Origin: Ga0077527 sp038144955
Lineage (GTDB): Bacteria; Pseudomonadota; Gammaproteobacteria; Burkholderiales; SG8-41
Assembly: GCA_038144955.1 (NCBI GenBank)
Contig: JAYQOT010000019.1
Span: 1-38,397 of the forward strand
Length of the DNA stretch: 38,397 nucleotides
Direction of reading: 5' to 3'
The translations under genes and the position numbers were made by a program. The notes under the pieces were generated by a model. It did no database searches and was not told the origin of the DNA. It saw nothing but the letters and a program-made list of their open reading frames with translations. Below, in pieces: positions 7,182-14,394 of this stretch. Position 1 is the first letter of the stretch; each line of letters begins with the position of its first letter.

Positions 7182-7643
7182 ATGGAAACACCTGTGCTGC
7201 CGCCCCTCACGTTGCGTCCTTCGCGACGGCTGGCTGTCGTGCTCGGTGCTGCGCACGCCGTGGCATTGCTGCTGTTGACGTTGCTGCCGCTGGACTGGTG
7301 GCTGATGACCGCGTTGGGCGCGCTGCTGTTGTGGAGTGCGATGCATGCGATTCATCATCACGCGTTGCGTCGTGGCGCAGATTCAGTCAACACACTGGAA
7401 TTTTCGGGCCGTGCGCAATTGCGGGTGCGCACCCGCGACGGCCGCTGGGAGGATGCAACGGTGCTTGGATCGAGTTTTGTCTCGGTAGCGCTGATCGTGC
7501 TCAACCTCGGCATCGCCGGCCGCCGGCTGCCGCTGCACGTAGTCATCCCCGGCGACAGTGCCGATGCGGAAGCGCTGCGCCGGCTGCGGGTCTGGCTGCG
7601 CTGGGGACCGCAGTCGGCAGCCGACACGGCGACACCGTACTGA
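7182..7643 (+). CDS. YgfX/CptA-like two-helix membrane protein
   Basis: The 153-residue protein has the architecture of YgfX (CptA): a short cytoplasmic start with L-R-P-S-R-R-L, two closely spaced transmembrane helices (about 17-34 and 39-57) split by L-P-L-D-W-W, and a soluble C-terminal domain ending in arginine-rich R-R-L-R-V-W-L-R-W. In E. coli ygfX neighbours sdhE and ygfZ. YgfX has been described as a membrane toxin-like partner of SdhE, though that role is debated. Here it is divergent from ygfZ and no sdhE homologue is next to it. Start choice is uncertain: ATG 7173 and ATG 7182 are both possible and neither has a clear ribosome site. A TAAAAT at 7093-7098 could be the -10. The family assignment is by pattern only. 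Confidence 0.6.
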   Translation: METPVLPPLTLRPSRRLAVVLGAAHAVALLLLTLLPLDWWLMTALGALLLWSAMHAIHHHALRRGADSVNTLEFSGRAQLRVRTRDGRWEDATVLGSSFVSVALIVLNLGIAGRRLPLHVVIPGDSADAEALRRLRVWLRWGPQSAADTATPY

Positions 7644-7647
7644 ATTT

Positions 7648-8668
7648 ATGCGATTGCGTCAGCCGGTTCTGCTGCTGGCGTTGCTGTGGACGTCCTGCGT
7701 CGCGACTGCAATTTCGCCGCAGCCGCTGACCCTGGTCAATCCCTATCCGGTGATCGGTGCTGCCGACATCGCCGGCACCAGCACCATGACCCGGGCGCTG
7801 CGCGCGATGCAGTCCTATGCCACGCCGTCGAGCACCGACGCGTTGTTGCGGCATCTGCAACGACTGCTGGTGAGCGAACTGCACAGCGAAGTTGCGGTCT
7901 CGCGCAATTCGCGGGGCGGGGGAGAGGCCGCGGCAAGGGAGATCCGTGCAGCCGGCCGCAGCGCGCTGCTCTTCGCCGGTTCCGGACTGACTGCGGCGGC
8001 GGCGTTGCCGGCGCTGAACGAACTGCAGCCGCTGGCGCGGGTCGCGCAGATTCCGCTGGCGCTGGTGTTGCGCAGCGACAATGCAACCCCAGACATCGCG
8101 CAATGGCTGCTCCGCTCGCAACAGCGGGCAGCGCCGCCGCAGATCGGCACGCCCGGTGATCGCACGATCGGACAGTGGGTGGCGCAGCAACTGCAGCGGG
8201 GGGCAGCCAGGACACGCCGCCACTGTCACTTACAACGGCGGTAACGGCGCACTGCGCGGCCTGCTGTCCATGCAGGTCGGCGCGGTGGTGGTGCCGTTGC
8301 CGGCAGTGCTGCCCTATGTCGCGGGCCAGCGCCTGCACATTCCTGCGCTGGCTTCTGCGTCGCGCCATCCGCTGCTGCCGGGAGTGCCGACGTTCGCCGA
8401 ATCGGGACTGGGTGCAGCCCAGGCCGAGGGATGGCATGGCCTGTTCGCTGTGCCGGAACTGGAGCAGGCTGCAGCGAGTCGTTTACAGCATGCTCTGAAA
8501 CACGCATTGCAGAGCGCGGATGCGCACTCAGCGCTGGCCGGACTCGGTTATGTCGCCGCCTGGGGAGATGGCGCAGCGTTGCGCCATGAACTGCGTGAGG
8601 AAGCACGCAGGATTGCACAAGCGGTCGCGGCTCAGCCGTCGGTTTCTTCCGGCGGCTTGACCGAGTGA
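7648..8668 (+). pseudogene. Bug/TctC-family solute receptor, broken by a one-base frameshift
   Basis: The first frame (ATG 7648) gives a Sec signal peptide (M-R-L-R-Q-P-V-L-L-L-A-L-L-W, cleavage near A-T-A) and then the first lobe of a Bug receptor (L-T-L-V-N-P-Y-P near residue 25, G-T-P-G-D-R-T-I-G-Q-W near 170). After a run of six G at 8198-8203 this frame degenerates into arginine-rich sequence and stops at 8244. The +1 frame carries on without a break: H-A-A-T-V-T-Y-N-G-G-N-G, then R-H-P-L-L-P-G-V-P-T-F-A-E-S-G, the hallmark of the second lobe. Removing one G joins both parts into a normal 339-residue receptor. Bug proteins bind carboxylates in the periplasm for tripartite tricarboxylate transporters, but no TctAB genes are present. 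It is either a real null allele or a sequencing error in the homopolymer. It overlaps the convergent MFS gene by 37 bases. Confidence 0.8.
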
Positions 8669-9867
8669 AACATCCGCAGCAGGGTCAGGTCGTAAACGAT
8701 CTTCAGCGCGCCGCAGATGACCAGCGGCCAGCCGAAGGCGCTCAGTGACAGCAGCGCGCCCGCCAATGAAGGACTCAGTGCGCTGGCGAGGCTGCGCGGC
8801 ACCGCAGTAACGCTCGCCGCCGCCGGACGCTCCCCGGGCGACACCACCGCCATCACGTAGGAGGTGCGAGCGGGCACATCCATCGACGACAGGGCGCTGC
8901 GCAGAAACAGGAACAGCAGTGCCAGTTCGAGGTTCGGCATGAACGGGACCAGGATCAGGAACACGTTGGCTGGCAGGTGGGTGAACACCATGGTGTTGAT
9001 CAGGCCGATGCGCGCTGCGAGCTTCGGCGCGGCGAGGTGCGAGAACGCGGTGAGCAGGCCGGTCCAGAAGAATATTGTTCCCGCAGCTGCCACTGACAGC
9101 TCGAATTTCTGCAGCAGCCACAGCGCGAGCAGCGACTGCACGGCGAAACCGCCGGCAAAGGCATCGACGCTGAATAGCGCCGCCAGCGTATAGACGATGC
9201 GCCGCGATTTTCCCAGCGGCACCGGCTGTTCATGCTGCGCCGGTTCCAGCGCCGGCGACAGGCTGCGGTAGAGCAGCCAGCTGGCTGCGCCGAGCAGCGC
9301 ATAGAGAATGAACATTGCACGGATCGCGGTCAGCCGTCCGGGGTCGCCGCCTGCGGCGAACAGGTCAGGAATTCCTGCGGCCTGCGCACCAATGGCCGCG
9401 ACCAGCGCCCCGATCAGGCTGTAGCGGGCGAACAGCGCAGTGCGCGAGGCGGCCTTGGTGGTGCGCGTGAGCAGCGTCTGTTCCAGCGGTGAAAACAGCG
9501 TGACATCGCTCGCCGATGGATTCAGCGTGCCGACCACAGCCACCACGAACAGCGGCCAGAACGAAGTCAGCGCCGGCACCAGCAGGCCGGTGATTATCAT
9601 CAGCACGCTGGCGATCATCAGCAGCCGGCGCGCAGCATGACGGTGGGCGATGAAGCCAATGCCCAGAGTCATCAGGCCGGAGCCGAGCAGGGTGCCGGTC
9701 ACCAGCAATCCGACTTGCAGCGCACTGTAGCCGAGTAGCGTCAGGTAATACGGCAACAGCAGGCTGACGAAACCGTCGCCGAAAGCGCGCAGTGCACGCG
9801 CAGCGAGCAGCAGACGAGCGTCCGGCAGCGTGCCCGGCGGCAGAAAATGATCACGTAGTGGAATCAT
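8632..9867 (-). CDS. MFS transporter (substrate unknown)
   Basis: A hydrophobic 411-residue protein with about twelve predicted membrane helices in two six-helix halves, separated by a hydrophilic loop around residues 205-225 (S-P-A-L-E-P-A-Q-H-E-Q). The cytoplasmic loop after helix 2 (A-H-R-H-A-A-R-R) and the matching loop in the second half (A-A-R-I-G-L) follow the major facilitator plan. The segment S-S-M-D-V-P-A-R-T-S-Y-V-M near residue 335 is characteristic but does not reveal the substrate. The ATG at 9867 gives a short cytoplasmic start (M-I-P-L-R-D-H-F) before helix 1. It stands alone between the broken Bug receptor and the divergent GST gene. Confidence 0.85.
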   Translation of the reverse strand: MIPLRDHFLPPGTLPDARLLLAARALRAFGDGFVSLLLPYYLTLLGYSALQVGLLVTGTLLGSGLMTLGIGFIAHRHAARRLLMIASVLMIITGLLVPALTSFWPLFVVAVVGTLNPSASDVTLFSPLEQTLLTRTTKAASRTALFARYSLIGALVAAIGAQAAGIPDLFAAGGDPGRLTAIRAMFILYALLGAASWLLYRSLSPALEPAQHEQPVPLGKSRRIVYTLAALFSVDAFAGGFAVQSLLALWLLQKFELSVAAAGTIFFWTGLLTAFSHLAAPKLAARIGLINTMVFTHLPANVFLILVPFMPNLELALLFLFLRSALSSMDVPARTSYVMAVVSPGERPAAASVTAVPRSLASALSPSLAGALLSLSAFGWPLVICGALKIVYDLTLLRMFHSVKPPEETDG

Positions 9868-9935
9868 GAAGGACTCGCCGCGGAGGTTAGCAGGATTTCC
9901 GGGCCAGAGCGTCAGGTGATCGACGGGGCGTGCGT

Positions 9936-9941
9936 TATACT
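9936..9941 (+). promoter_or_regulatory. Putative -10 box of the GST gene
   Basis: TATACT, five of six matches to consensus, lies 36 bases before the GST ATG. No good -35 is visible 16-18 bases upstream. The GST ribosome site GGAG (seven bases before ATG 9977) lies in the resulting leader. Confidence 0.35.
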
Positions 9942-9976
9942 CCGCGCTTTCCCGAGCGATACTGACGGAGCGTCCA

Positions 9977-10672
9977 ATGATTGAACTCTACAGCTGGCCG
10001 ACGCCGAACGGCCACAAGATCCACATCATGCTCGAGGAGACCGGCCTGCCGTACCGCGTGCATCCGTTGAACATCCGTACCGGCGACCAGTTCAAGCCGG
10101 AATTTCTCAAGATCAGCCCCAACAATCGCATTCCCGCGATGGTTGATCCCGACGGCCCCGGCGGCAAGCCGCTGTCGCTGATGGAATCCGGCGCGATCCT
10201 GTTATACCTCGCAGAGAAGTCGGGCAAGTTCCTGCCCAAGGACCCGCAGCAGCGCTGGACCTGCACGCAGTGGCTGATGTGGCAGATGGGCGGCGTGGGA
10301 CCGATGTTCGGCCAGGCCAACCATTTCCGCCGTTATGCCAAGGACAAGATCGAATACGCAATCGAGCGCTACACCAACGAGGCCAACCGCCTGACCCACG
10401 TGCTCGACAAGCGGCTGGGCGAGTCGAAGTTTGTCGCCTGCGACGATTACACCATCGCCGACATGGCGATCTTCCCGTGGATGCGCGGCGCCGACACCCG
10501 CGGCATCGACATGAACGAATACCCCAATGCCAAGCGCTGGTTCGATACCATCAACGCCCGTCCCGCGGTGGTGAAGGCGTTGACCACGCTGGCTGACGCC
10601 GGCCACAGCAATCCGGTCGACGACAAGGCGCGCGAAGTGATGTTCGGCAAGACACAGTTCCAGAAGCGCTGA
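9977..10672 (+). CDS. Glutathione S-transferase family protein (YfcG/YghU-like)
   Basis: This is a 231-residue GST. The N-terminal thioredoxin-fold domain opens with Y-S-W-P-T-P-N-G-H-K-I, matching the T-P-N-G active-site turn of the bacterial YfcG/YghU (Nu-class) enzymes, which use Thr and Asn near the glutathione sulfur and act as glutathione-dependent disulfide reductases. N-N-R-I-P-A-M-V-D with cis-proline and L-M-E-S-G-A-I-L-L-Y-L-A-E-K form the glutathione-binding site. The all-helical C-terminal domain contains D-D-Y-T-I-A-D-M-A-I. Start ATG 9977 has GGAG seven bases upstream. An MFS gene follows after 13 bases and is likely cotranscribed. Confidence 0.9.
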   Translation: MIELYSWPTPNGHKIHIMLEETGLPYRVHPLNIRTGDQFKPEFLKISPNNRIPAMVDPDGPGGKPLSLMESGAILLYLAEKSGKFLPKDPQQRWTCTQWLMWQMGGVGPMFGQANHFRRYAKDKIEYAIERYTNEANRLTHVLDKRLGESKFVACDDYTIADMAIFPWMRGADTRGIDMNEYPNAKRWFDTINARPAVVKALTTLADAGHSNPVDDKAREVMFGKTQFQKR

Positions 10673-10685
10673 CCGCTGAACCGCC

Positions 10686-11861
10686 TTGACCCCTGAAAAG
10701 AAAAACGTCGCGCTGCTGTGCGCGACGCAGGCGCTGCTGTTCACCAACAACACGATCCTGATTGCCATCAACGGCCTGGCCGGCTATACGCTGGCGACAG
10801 ACAAGTCGCTGGCGACGCTGCCGGTGACTTCGTACGTGGTGGGTGCGGCGCTGACCACGCTGCCGGTTTCGTACCTGATGCGGCGCATCGGCCGCGTCAA
10901 TGGTTTCAGCATCGGCACATTGATCGGCATCCTCGGTGCGCTGATCTGCGGCACCGCGGTGTGGAGCCACAATTTCTGGCTGTTGTGCTTCGGCACGCTG
11001 GTGATGGGCATCTACAACGCGTCCGGCCAGTATTACCGTTTTGCCGCGGCTGACGTTGCAGGCCCCGATTTCAAGACCAAGGCGATTTCGCTGGTGATGG
11101 CCGGCGGCATCGCCGGCGGCGTGCTCGGCCCGCAGACCAGCAAGCTCACCAAGGACCTGCTCCCCGCCGAATTTCTCGGCAGCTACCTGGCACTGATCGG
11201 CTTTTGCGTGGTTGCGCTGGCGCTGCAGCGGCTGATGAACATTCCGCGCCTCAGCGAAGCCGAGCAAAAGGATAGCGGCCGGCCGCTGGCAGAGATCGCC
11301 CGTCAGCCGGCGTTCATTGTCGCGGTGCTGTCGGCCACCGTCGGCTATGGCGTGATGAACCTGCTGATGACCGCAACGCCGCTGGCGATGAAGTCGTGCT
11401 CCCACAGCTTCAGCGACACCGCGTTCGTGATCCAGTGGCATGTGATTGCGATGTTTGCACCGTCTTTTGTAACCGGGTCGCTGATCAAGCGTTTCGGCGT
11501 GCGCACCATCCTCTTCACCGGCGTGCTGCTGAGCCTGGGGTGCGTGGCGATAGCGCTGTCCGGGGTCGATGTCATGCACTTCTGGGTGGCGCTGATGCTG
11601 ATCGGCGTGGGCTGGAATTTCATGTACATCGGCGGCACCACGCTGCTGACCGAAACCCATGCCCCGGCGGAGAAGGCAAAAGTGCAGGGCGCCAACGACA
11701 TGGCAATCTTCATCACCATGGCAATCAGCTCGGCGTCATCGGGCTGGCTGTTCTCGGCGCGCGGCTGGGAAGTGATGAATTACGGCGCGATACCGTTTCT
11801 GGTCATCACCGGCGCCGCCATCCTCTTTTTCGGTTCCCGCACCCGCGCTGCAACTGCCTGA
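10686..11861 (+). CDS. MFS transporter (substrate unknown)
   Basis: A 391-residue protein with about twelve hydrophobic helices. The first (A-L-L-C-A-T-Q-A-L-L-F-T-N-N) begins almost at the N-terminus. The loop L-M-R-R-I-G-R-V-N-G between helices 2 and 3 and I-K-R-F-G-V-R in the second half are the duplicated MFS loops. The start is TTG at 10686 (Met-Thr-Pro-Glu-Lys-Lys), 13 bases after the GST stop and without a clear Shine-Dalgarno, so translation may depend on the GST gene. It resembles the permeases annotated only as 'MFS transporter'; the substrate cannot be inferred. Confidence 0.85.
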   Translation: MTPEKKNVALLCATQALLFTNNTILIAINGLAGYTLATDKSLATLPVTSYVVGAALTTLPVSYLMRRIGRVNGFSIGTLIGILGALICGTAVWSHNFWLLCFGTLVMGIYNASGQYYRFAAADVAGPDFKTKAISLVMAGGIAGGVLGPQTSKLTKDLLPAEFLGSYLALIGFCVVALALQRLMNIPRLSEAEQKDSGRPLAEIARQPAFIVAVLSATVGYGVMNLLMTATPLAMKSCSHSFSDTAFVIQWHVIAMFAPSFVTGSLIKRFGVRTILFTGVLLSLGCVAIALSGVDVMHFWVALMLIGVGWNFMYIGGTTLLTETHAPAEKAKVQGANDMAIFITMAISSASSGWLFSARGWEVMNYGAIPFLVITGAAILFFGSRTRAATA

Positions 11862-11927
11862 AACGGCAGCGATTTTTTGTCGTTTCCGGAAGCATTTCGC
11901 GATGCGAAAGCGACGTTCAAAAGAGGC

Positions 11928-11935
11928 GGGCAGGG
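11928..11935 (+). other. KOPS-type octamer GGGCAGGG, pointing right
   Basis: A perfect GGGNAGGG on the plus strand in the gap before pckG, directed toward the dif-like site at 32706. Confidence 0.45.
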
Positions 11936-11946
11936 CCGATTTCCGG

Positions 11947-11991
11947 TAAAATCCGCATCCACTCGGCAGAGTGAAACATGCAAGTTTCACT
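11947..11991 (+). promoter_or_regulatory. pckG promoter -10 and perfect inverted repeat in the leader
   Basis: TAAAAT at 11947-11952 is a plausible -10 for pckG. An exact 8-bp inverted repeat follows, AGTGAAAC (11970-11977) and GTTTCACT (11984-11991) around a 6-base spacer, about 10-30 bases after the expected transcription start. It is then followed by T-rich sequence. It could be a repressor operator, an mRNA leader hairpin, or a weak terminator of the upstream MFS gene; the sequence alone does not decide. Confidence 0.45.
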
Positions 11992-12037
11992 TTGCCTTTG
12001 TTTTTAGAACAACATCGTTTTTCTTGAGGAGTTCCAG

Positions 12038-13876
12038 ATGAATCAGCCTGCCACCAAGGCACAAGTTGCCGCGGCCAATGACGCGCCTGCCTATGTCAAT
12101 CATGCGAAACTGAAAGCATGGGTCGCCGAGGTTGCGCAACTGACCAAGCCCGACCGCATCGTCTGGTGCGACGGCTCGCAGGAGGAATACGACCGCCTGT
12201 GCAATGAAATGGTCGCCGCCGGCACGCTGATCCGGCTCAACCAGGAAAAACGCCCCGGTTGTTTCCTCGCCCGTTCCGACCCGGATGACGTGGCGCGCAT
12301 GGAAGACCGCACCTTCGTCTGCAGCAAGAACAAGGAAGACGCCGGCCCCAACAACAACTGGGTCGAGCCTGCCGAGATGAAGGCGACGATGAGCAAGCTC
12401 TACGACGGCTGCATGCGCGGACGCACGATGTACGTGATTCCGTTCAGCATGGGGCCGCTGGGCTCGCATATCGCCCACATCGGCGTCGAGCTGACCGACT
12501 CCGCCTACGTGGTGGTCAGCATGCGCATCATGACCCGCATCGGCCGCAAGGTGCTCGACGTGCTGGGCAAGGACGGCGGCTTCGTGCCATGCCTGCACTC
12601 GGTGGGCATGCCGCTGAAACCGGGCGAGCGTGACATACCGTGGCCGAGCAACAAGGAACACAAGTTCATCACCCATTTCCCCGAAGAGAAGCTGATCTGG
12701 TCGTTCGGCAGCGGCTACGGCGGCAACGCGCTGCTCGGCAAGAAATGCTTCGCACTGCGCATCGCCTCGATCATGGCCAAGGAGCAGGGCTGGCTCGCCG
12801 AACACATGCTGATCCTCGGCATCCAGCCTCCGGGCGGCAAGAAACACTACATCGCAGCGGCATTTCCCAGCGCCTGCGGCAAGACCAACCTCGCCATGCT
12901 GATCCCGCCGAAAGCGCTGGAAGGCTGGAAGGTCACCACCATCGGCGAGGACATCGCCTGGATCAAGCCCGGCCCGGACGGCCGCCTCTACGCGATCAAC
13001 CCGGAATCCGGTGCCTTCGGCGTCGCCCCCGGCACCTCCGACGAAACCAACGCCAACTGCCTGGCCGCGCTGAAGAGCAACACCATCTTCACCAACGTCG
13101 CGCTGACCGAAGACGGCGACGTGTGGTGGGAGGGGCTGACCAAGACCCCGCCCAAGCAACTCACCGACTGGACCGGCCAGCCGTGGACGCCGGAGAGCGG
13201 CCGCCTCGCGGCGCATCCGAACTCGCGCTTCACCGTGCACGCCTCGCAGATTCCGTCAATGGACGCCGACTGGGAAAACCCCGCCGGCGTGCCGATCAGC
13301 GCCTTCCTCTTCGGCGGCCGCCGCACCACCACCGTACCGCTGGTCACCGAAGCCAAGGACTGGAACCACGGCGTCTACCTCGCTGCCACCATGGCCTCCG
13401 AAACCACTGCAGCCATCGTCGGCAAGGTCGGCGTCGTGCGCCGCGATCCGTTCGCGATGCTGCCGTTCTGCGGTTACCACTTCGGCGACTACTTCAAGCA
13501 CTGGCTCAACGTCGGCGCCAAGGTCAAGGTCGCGCCGAAGATCTTTGCGGTCAACTGGTTCCGCCGCGATTCCAACGGCAAATTCATGTGGCCCGGCTTC
13601 GGCGAGAACATGCGCGTGCTGAAATGGGTGGTCGAGCGCTGCGAAGGTAAATCCGGCGCCACCGAAACCCCGATCGGCAACATGCCGCGCTACGAAGACA
13701 TCGAGTGGAAGGGCATCAACAGCTTCAGCCGCGAGACCTTCGACGAGCTGACCCACGTCGACCACGACGCCTGGAAAGCGGAGGTCAAGGATCACGACGA
13801 ACTGTTCGGCAAGCTCAAGTCCCGGCTGCCCGCCGAGATGACTGCGCAGCGTCAGGCGCTGGAGAAAGCGCTATAA
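12038..13876 (+). CDS. pckG: Phosphoenolpyruvate carboxykinase (GTP)
   Basis: PckG converts oxaloacetate and GTP to phosphoenolpyruvate, CO2 and GDP, the entry step of gluconeogenesis, and in some bacteria runs in the anaplerotic direction. At 612 residues it has the normal length for the GTP-dependent family. The PEPCK P-loop FPSACGKTN sits at residues 276-284 with the reactive Cys280, and is followed by the metal-binding G-E-D-I-A-W-I-K and the Y-A-I-N-P-E strand. F-G-G-R-R occurs near 428. The ATG at 12038 has an excellent ribosome site (AGGAG, seven bases upstream). A strong hairpin terminator lies 28 bases after the stop, so it is a single-gene transcript. Confidence 0.97.
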   Translation: MNQPATKAQVAAANDAPAYVNHAKLKAWVAEVAQLTKPDRIVWCDGSQEEYDRLCNEMVAAGTLIRLNQEKRPGCFLARSDPDDVARMEDRTFVCSKNKEDAGPNNNWVEPAEMKATMSKLYDGCMRGRTMYVIPFSMGPLGSHIAHIGVELTDSAYVVVSMRIMTRIGRKVLDVLGKDGGFVPCLHSVGMPLKPGERDIPWPSNKEHKFITHFPEEKLIWSFGSGYGGNALLGKKCFALRIASIMAKEQGWLAEHMLILGIQPPGGKKHYIAAAFPSACGKTNLAMLIPPKALEGWKVTTIGEDIAWIKPGPDGRLYAINPESGAFGVAPGTSDETNANCLAALKSNTIFTNVALTEDGDVWWEGLTKTPPKQLTDWTGQPWTPESGRLAAHPNSRFTVHASQIPSMDADWENPAGVPISAFLFGGRRTTTVPLVTEAKDWNHGVYLAATMASETTAAIVGKVGVVRRDPFAMLPFCGYHFGDYFKHWLNVGAKVKVAPKIFAVNWFRRDSNGKFMWPGFGENMRVLKWVVERCEGKSGATETPIGNMPRYEDIEWKGINSFSRETFDELTHVDHDAWKAEVKDHDELFGKLKSRLPAEMTAQRQALEKAL

Positions 13877-13904
13877 GCCGCAACGATCCTGCGGCAGCAA
13901 CAAC

Positions 13905-13943
13905 AACGGCGACAGCGCGTTTGCGCTGCCGCCGTTTTTATTT
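13905..13943 (+). terminator. Rho-independent terminator of pckG
   Basis: The 14-base arms AACGGCGACAGCGC and GCGCTGCCGCCGTT pair with a single A-C mismatch around a GTTT loop, and are followed by TTTATTT. Confidence 0.9.
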
Positions 13944-13961
13944 GAAGAAAGGAGCGGTCCG

Positions 13962-14126
13962 ATGAAACCCAATTACGGATTTGCCAAGCGCCAGCGCGAA
14001 CTGGCCAAGAAGCAGAAGAAGGAAGAGAAGCGCCTGCGCAAGCAGGCCGAACAAGCTGAGGCAACGGAAGAGGGTGCGCAGGAGCAACCGGGAGATGATC
14101 AGCAGGGTGAGACGCCGCAGCAGTAG
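13962..14126 (+). CDS. Small Lys/Glu/Gln-rich protein, 54 residues
   Basis: An ATG at 13962 preceded by a strong Shine-Dalgarno (AAAGGAG, eight bases upstream) opens a 54-codon frame ending in TAG. The product starts M-K-P-N-Y-G-F-A-K-R-Q-R-E-L, continues with a highly basic helix (K-K-Q-K-K-E-E-K-R-L-R-K-Q) and ends in an acidic, Gln-rich tail (G-D-D-Q-Q-G-E-T-P-Q-Q). It is likely a single charged helix plus a disordered tail. Short proteins of this pattern, beginning M-K-P-N-Y, are familiar as hypotheticals in betaproteobacteria; I know no function. It lies just after the pckG terminator, so it would need its own promoter, read-through, or a processed transcript. The clear ribosome site and codon choice argue for a real gene. 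Confidence 0.7.
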   Translation: MKPNYGFAKRQRELAKKQKKEEKRLRKQAEQAEATEEGAQEQPGDDQQGETPQQ

Positions 14127-14341
14127 AAGGGCTGTCAGGAGCAACAAACAGAAAGAGCGCAGCGGCGATTTTTTTCGATAGTCTTCCCGTAATAACTCAC
14201 GCCGCTCACAATTAGAGGGCGGACCGCTCCAACAAGCCGATTCTTATCAATAACACTCTATAAAACGTTCATCCAGAAGGCTTAGTGGTGTGATTTTGAG
14301 GACAATATTGATGTTCAAGAAATCGATTGGATTGATGACTT
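14127..14341. other. Gene-free low-GC gap between the small ORF and rne
   Basis: This stretch is distinctly more AT-rich than both flanks and holds no credible gene. One frame reads a short acidic run (D-F-E-D-N-I-D-V-Q-E-I-D-W) up to the rne terminator. That looks like a gene remnant, but it has no start and stops lie upstream. A TATAAA-like box occurs near 14260. It could be the scar of a lost gene or hold an unrecognised small RNA. Confidence 0.35.
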
Positions 14342-14343
14342 AA

Positions 14344-14373
14344 AAAAACGGCGTAGATATCTGCGCCGTTTTT
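14344..14373. terminator. Bidirectional hairpin terminator, mainly for rne
   Basis: The perfect 10-bp arms AAAAACGGCG and CGCCGTTTTT enclose a further palindrome AGATATCT. The A-run on the left becomes the U-tract for the minus-strand rne transcript, whose stop codon is 21 bases away. The T-run on the right serves plus-strand transcripts. Confidence 0.9.
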
Positions 14374-14394
14374 ATTTGCTGACCGAAAGCAGGA

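Noticed and set aside
11872..11895. A possible terminator after the second MFS gene (GAAACG / CGTTTC)
   Set aside because: The T-run lies inside the loop, not after the stem, so it does not form a proper intrinsic terminator.
12640..13650. A 336-codon frame inside pckG in another frame
   Set aside because: The product is almost pure Arg/Pro/His/Gln low-complexity, a typical shadow of a high-GC gene; pckG is complete in the main frame.
14153..14178. A T-run after GCAGCGGCG as terminator for the 54-residue gene
   Set aside because: No stable stem precedes the T-run.
14311..14343. An 11-codon ATG frame just before the rne terminator
   Set aside because: Too short, without a clear ribosome site or context; it is more likely part of a remnant.
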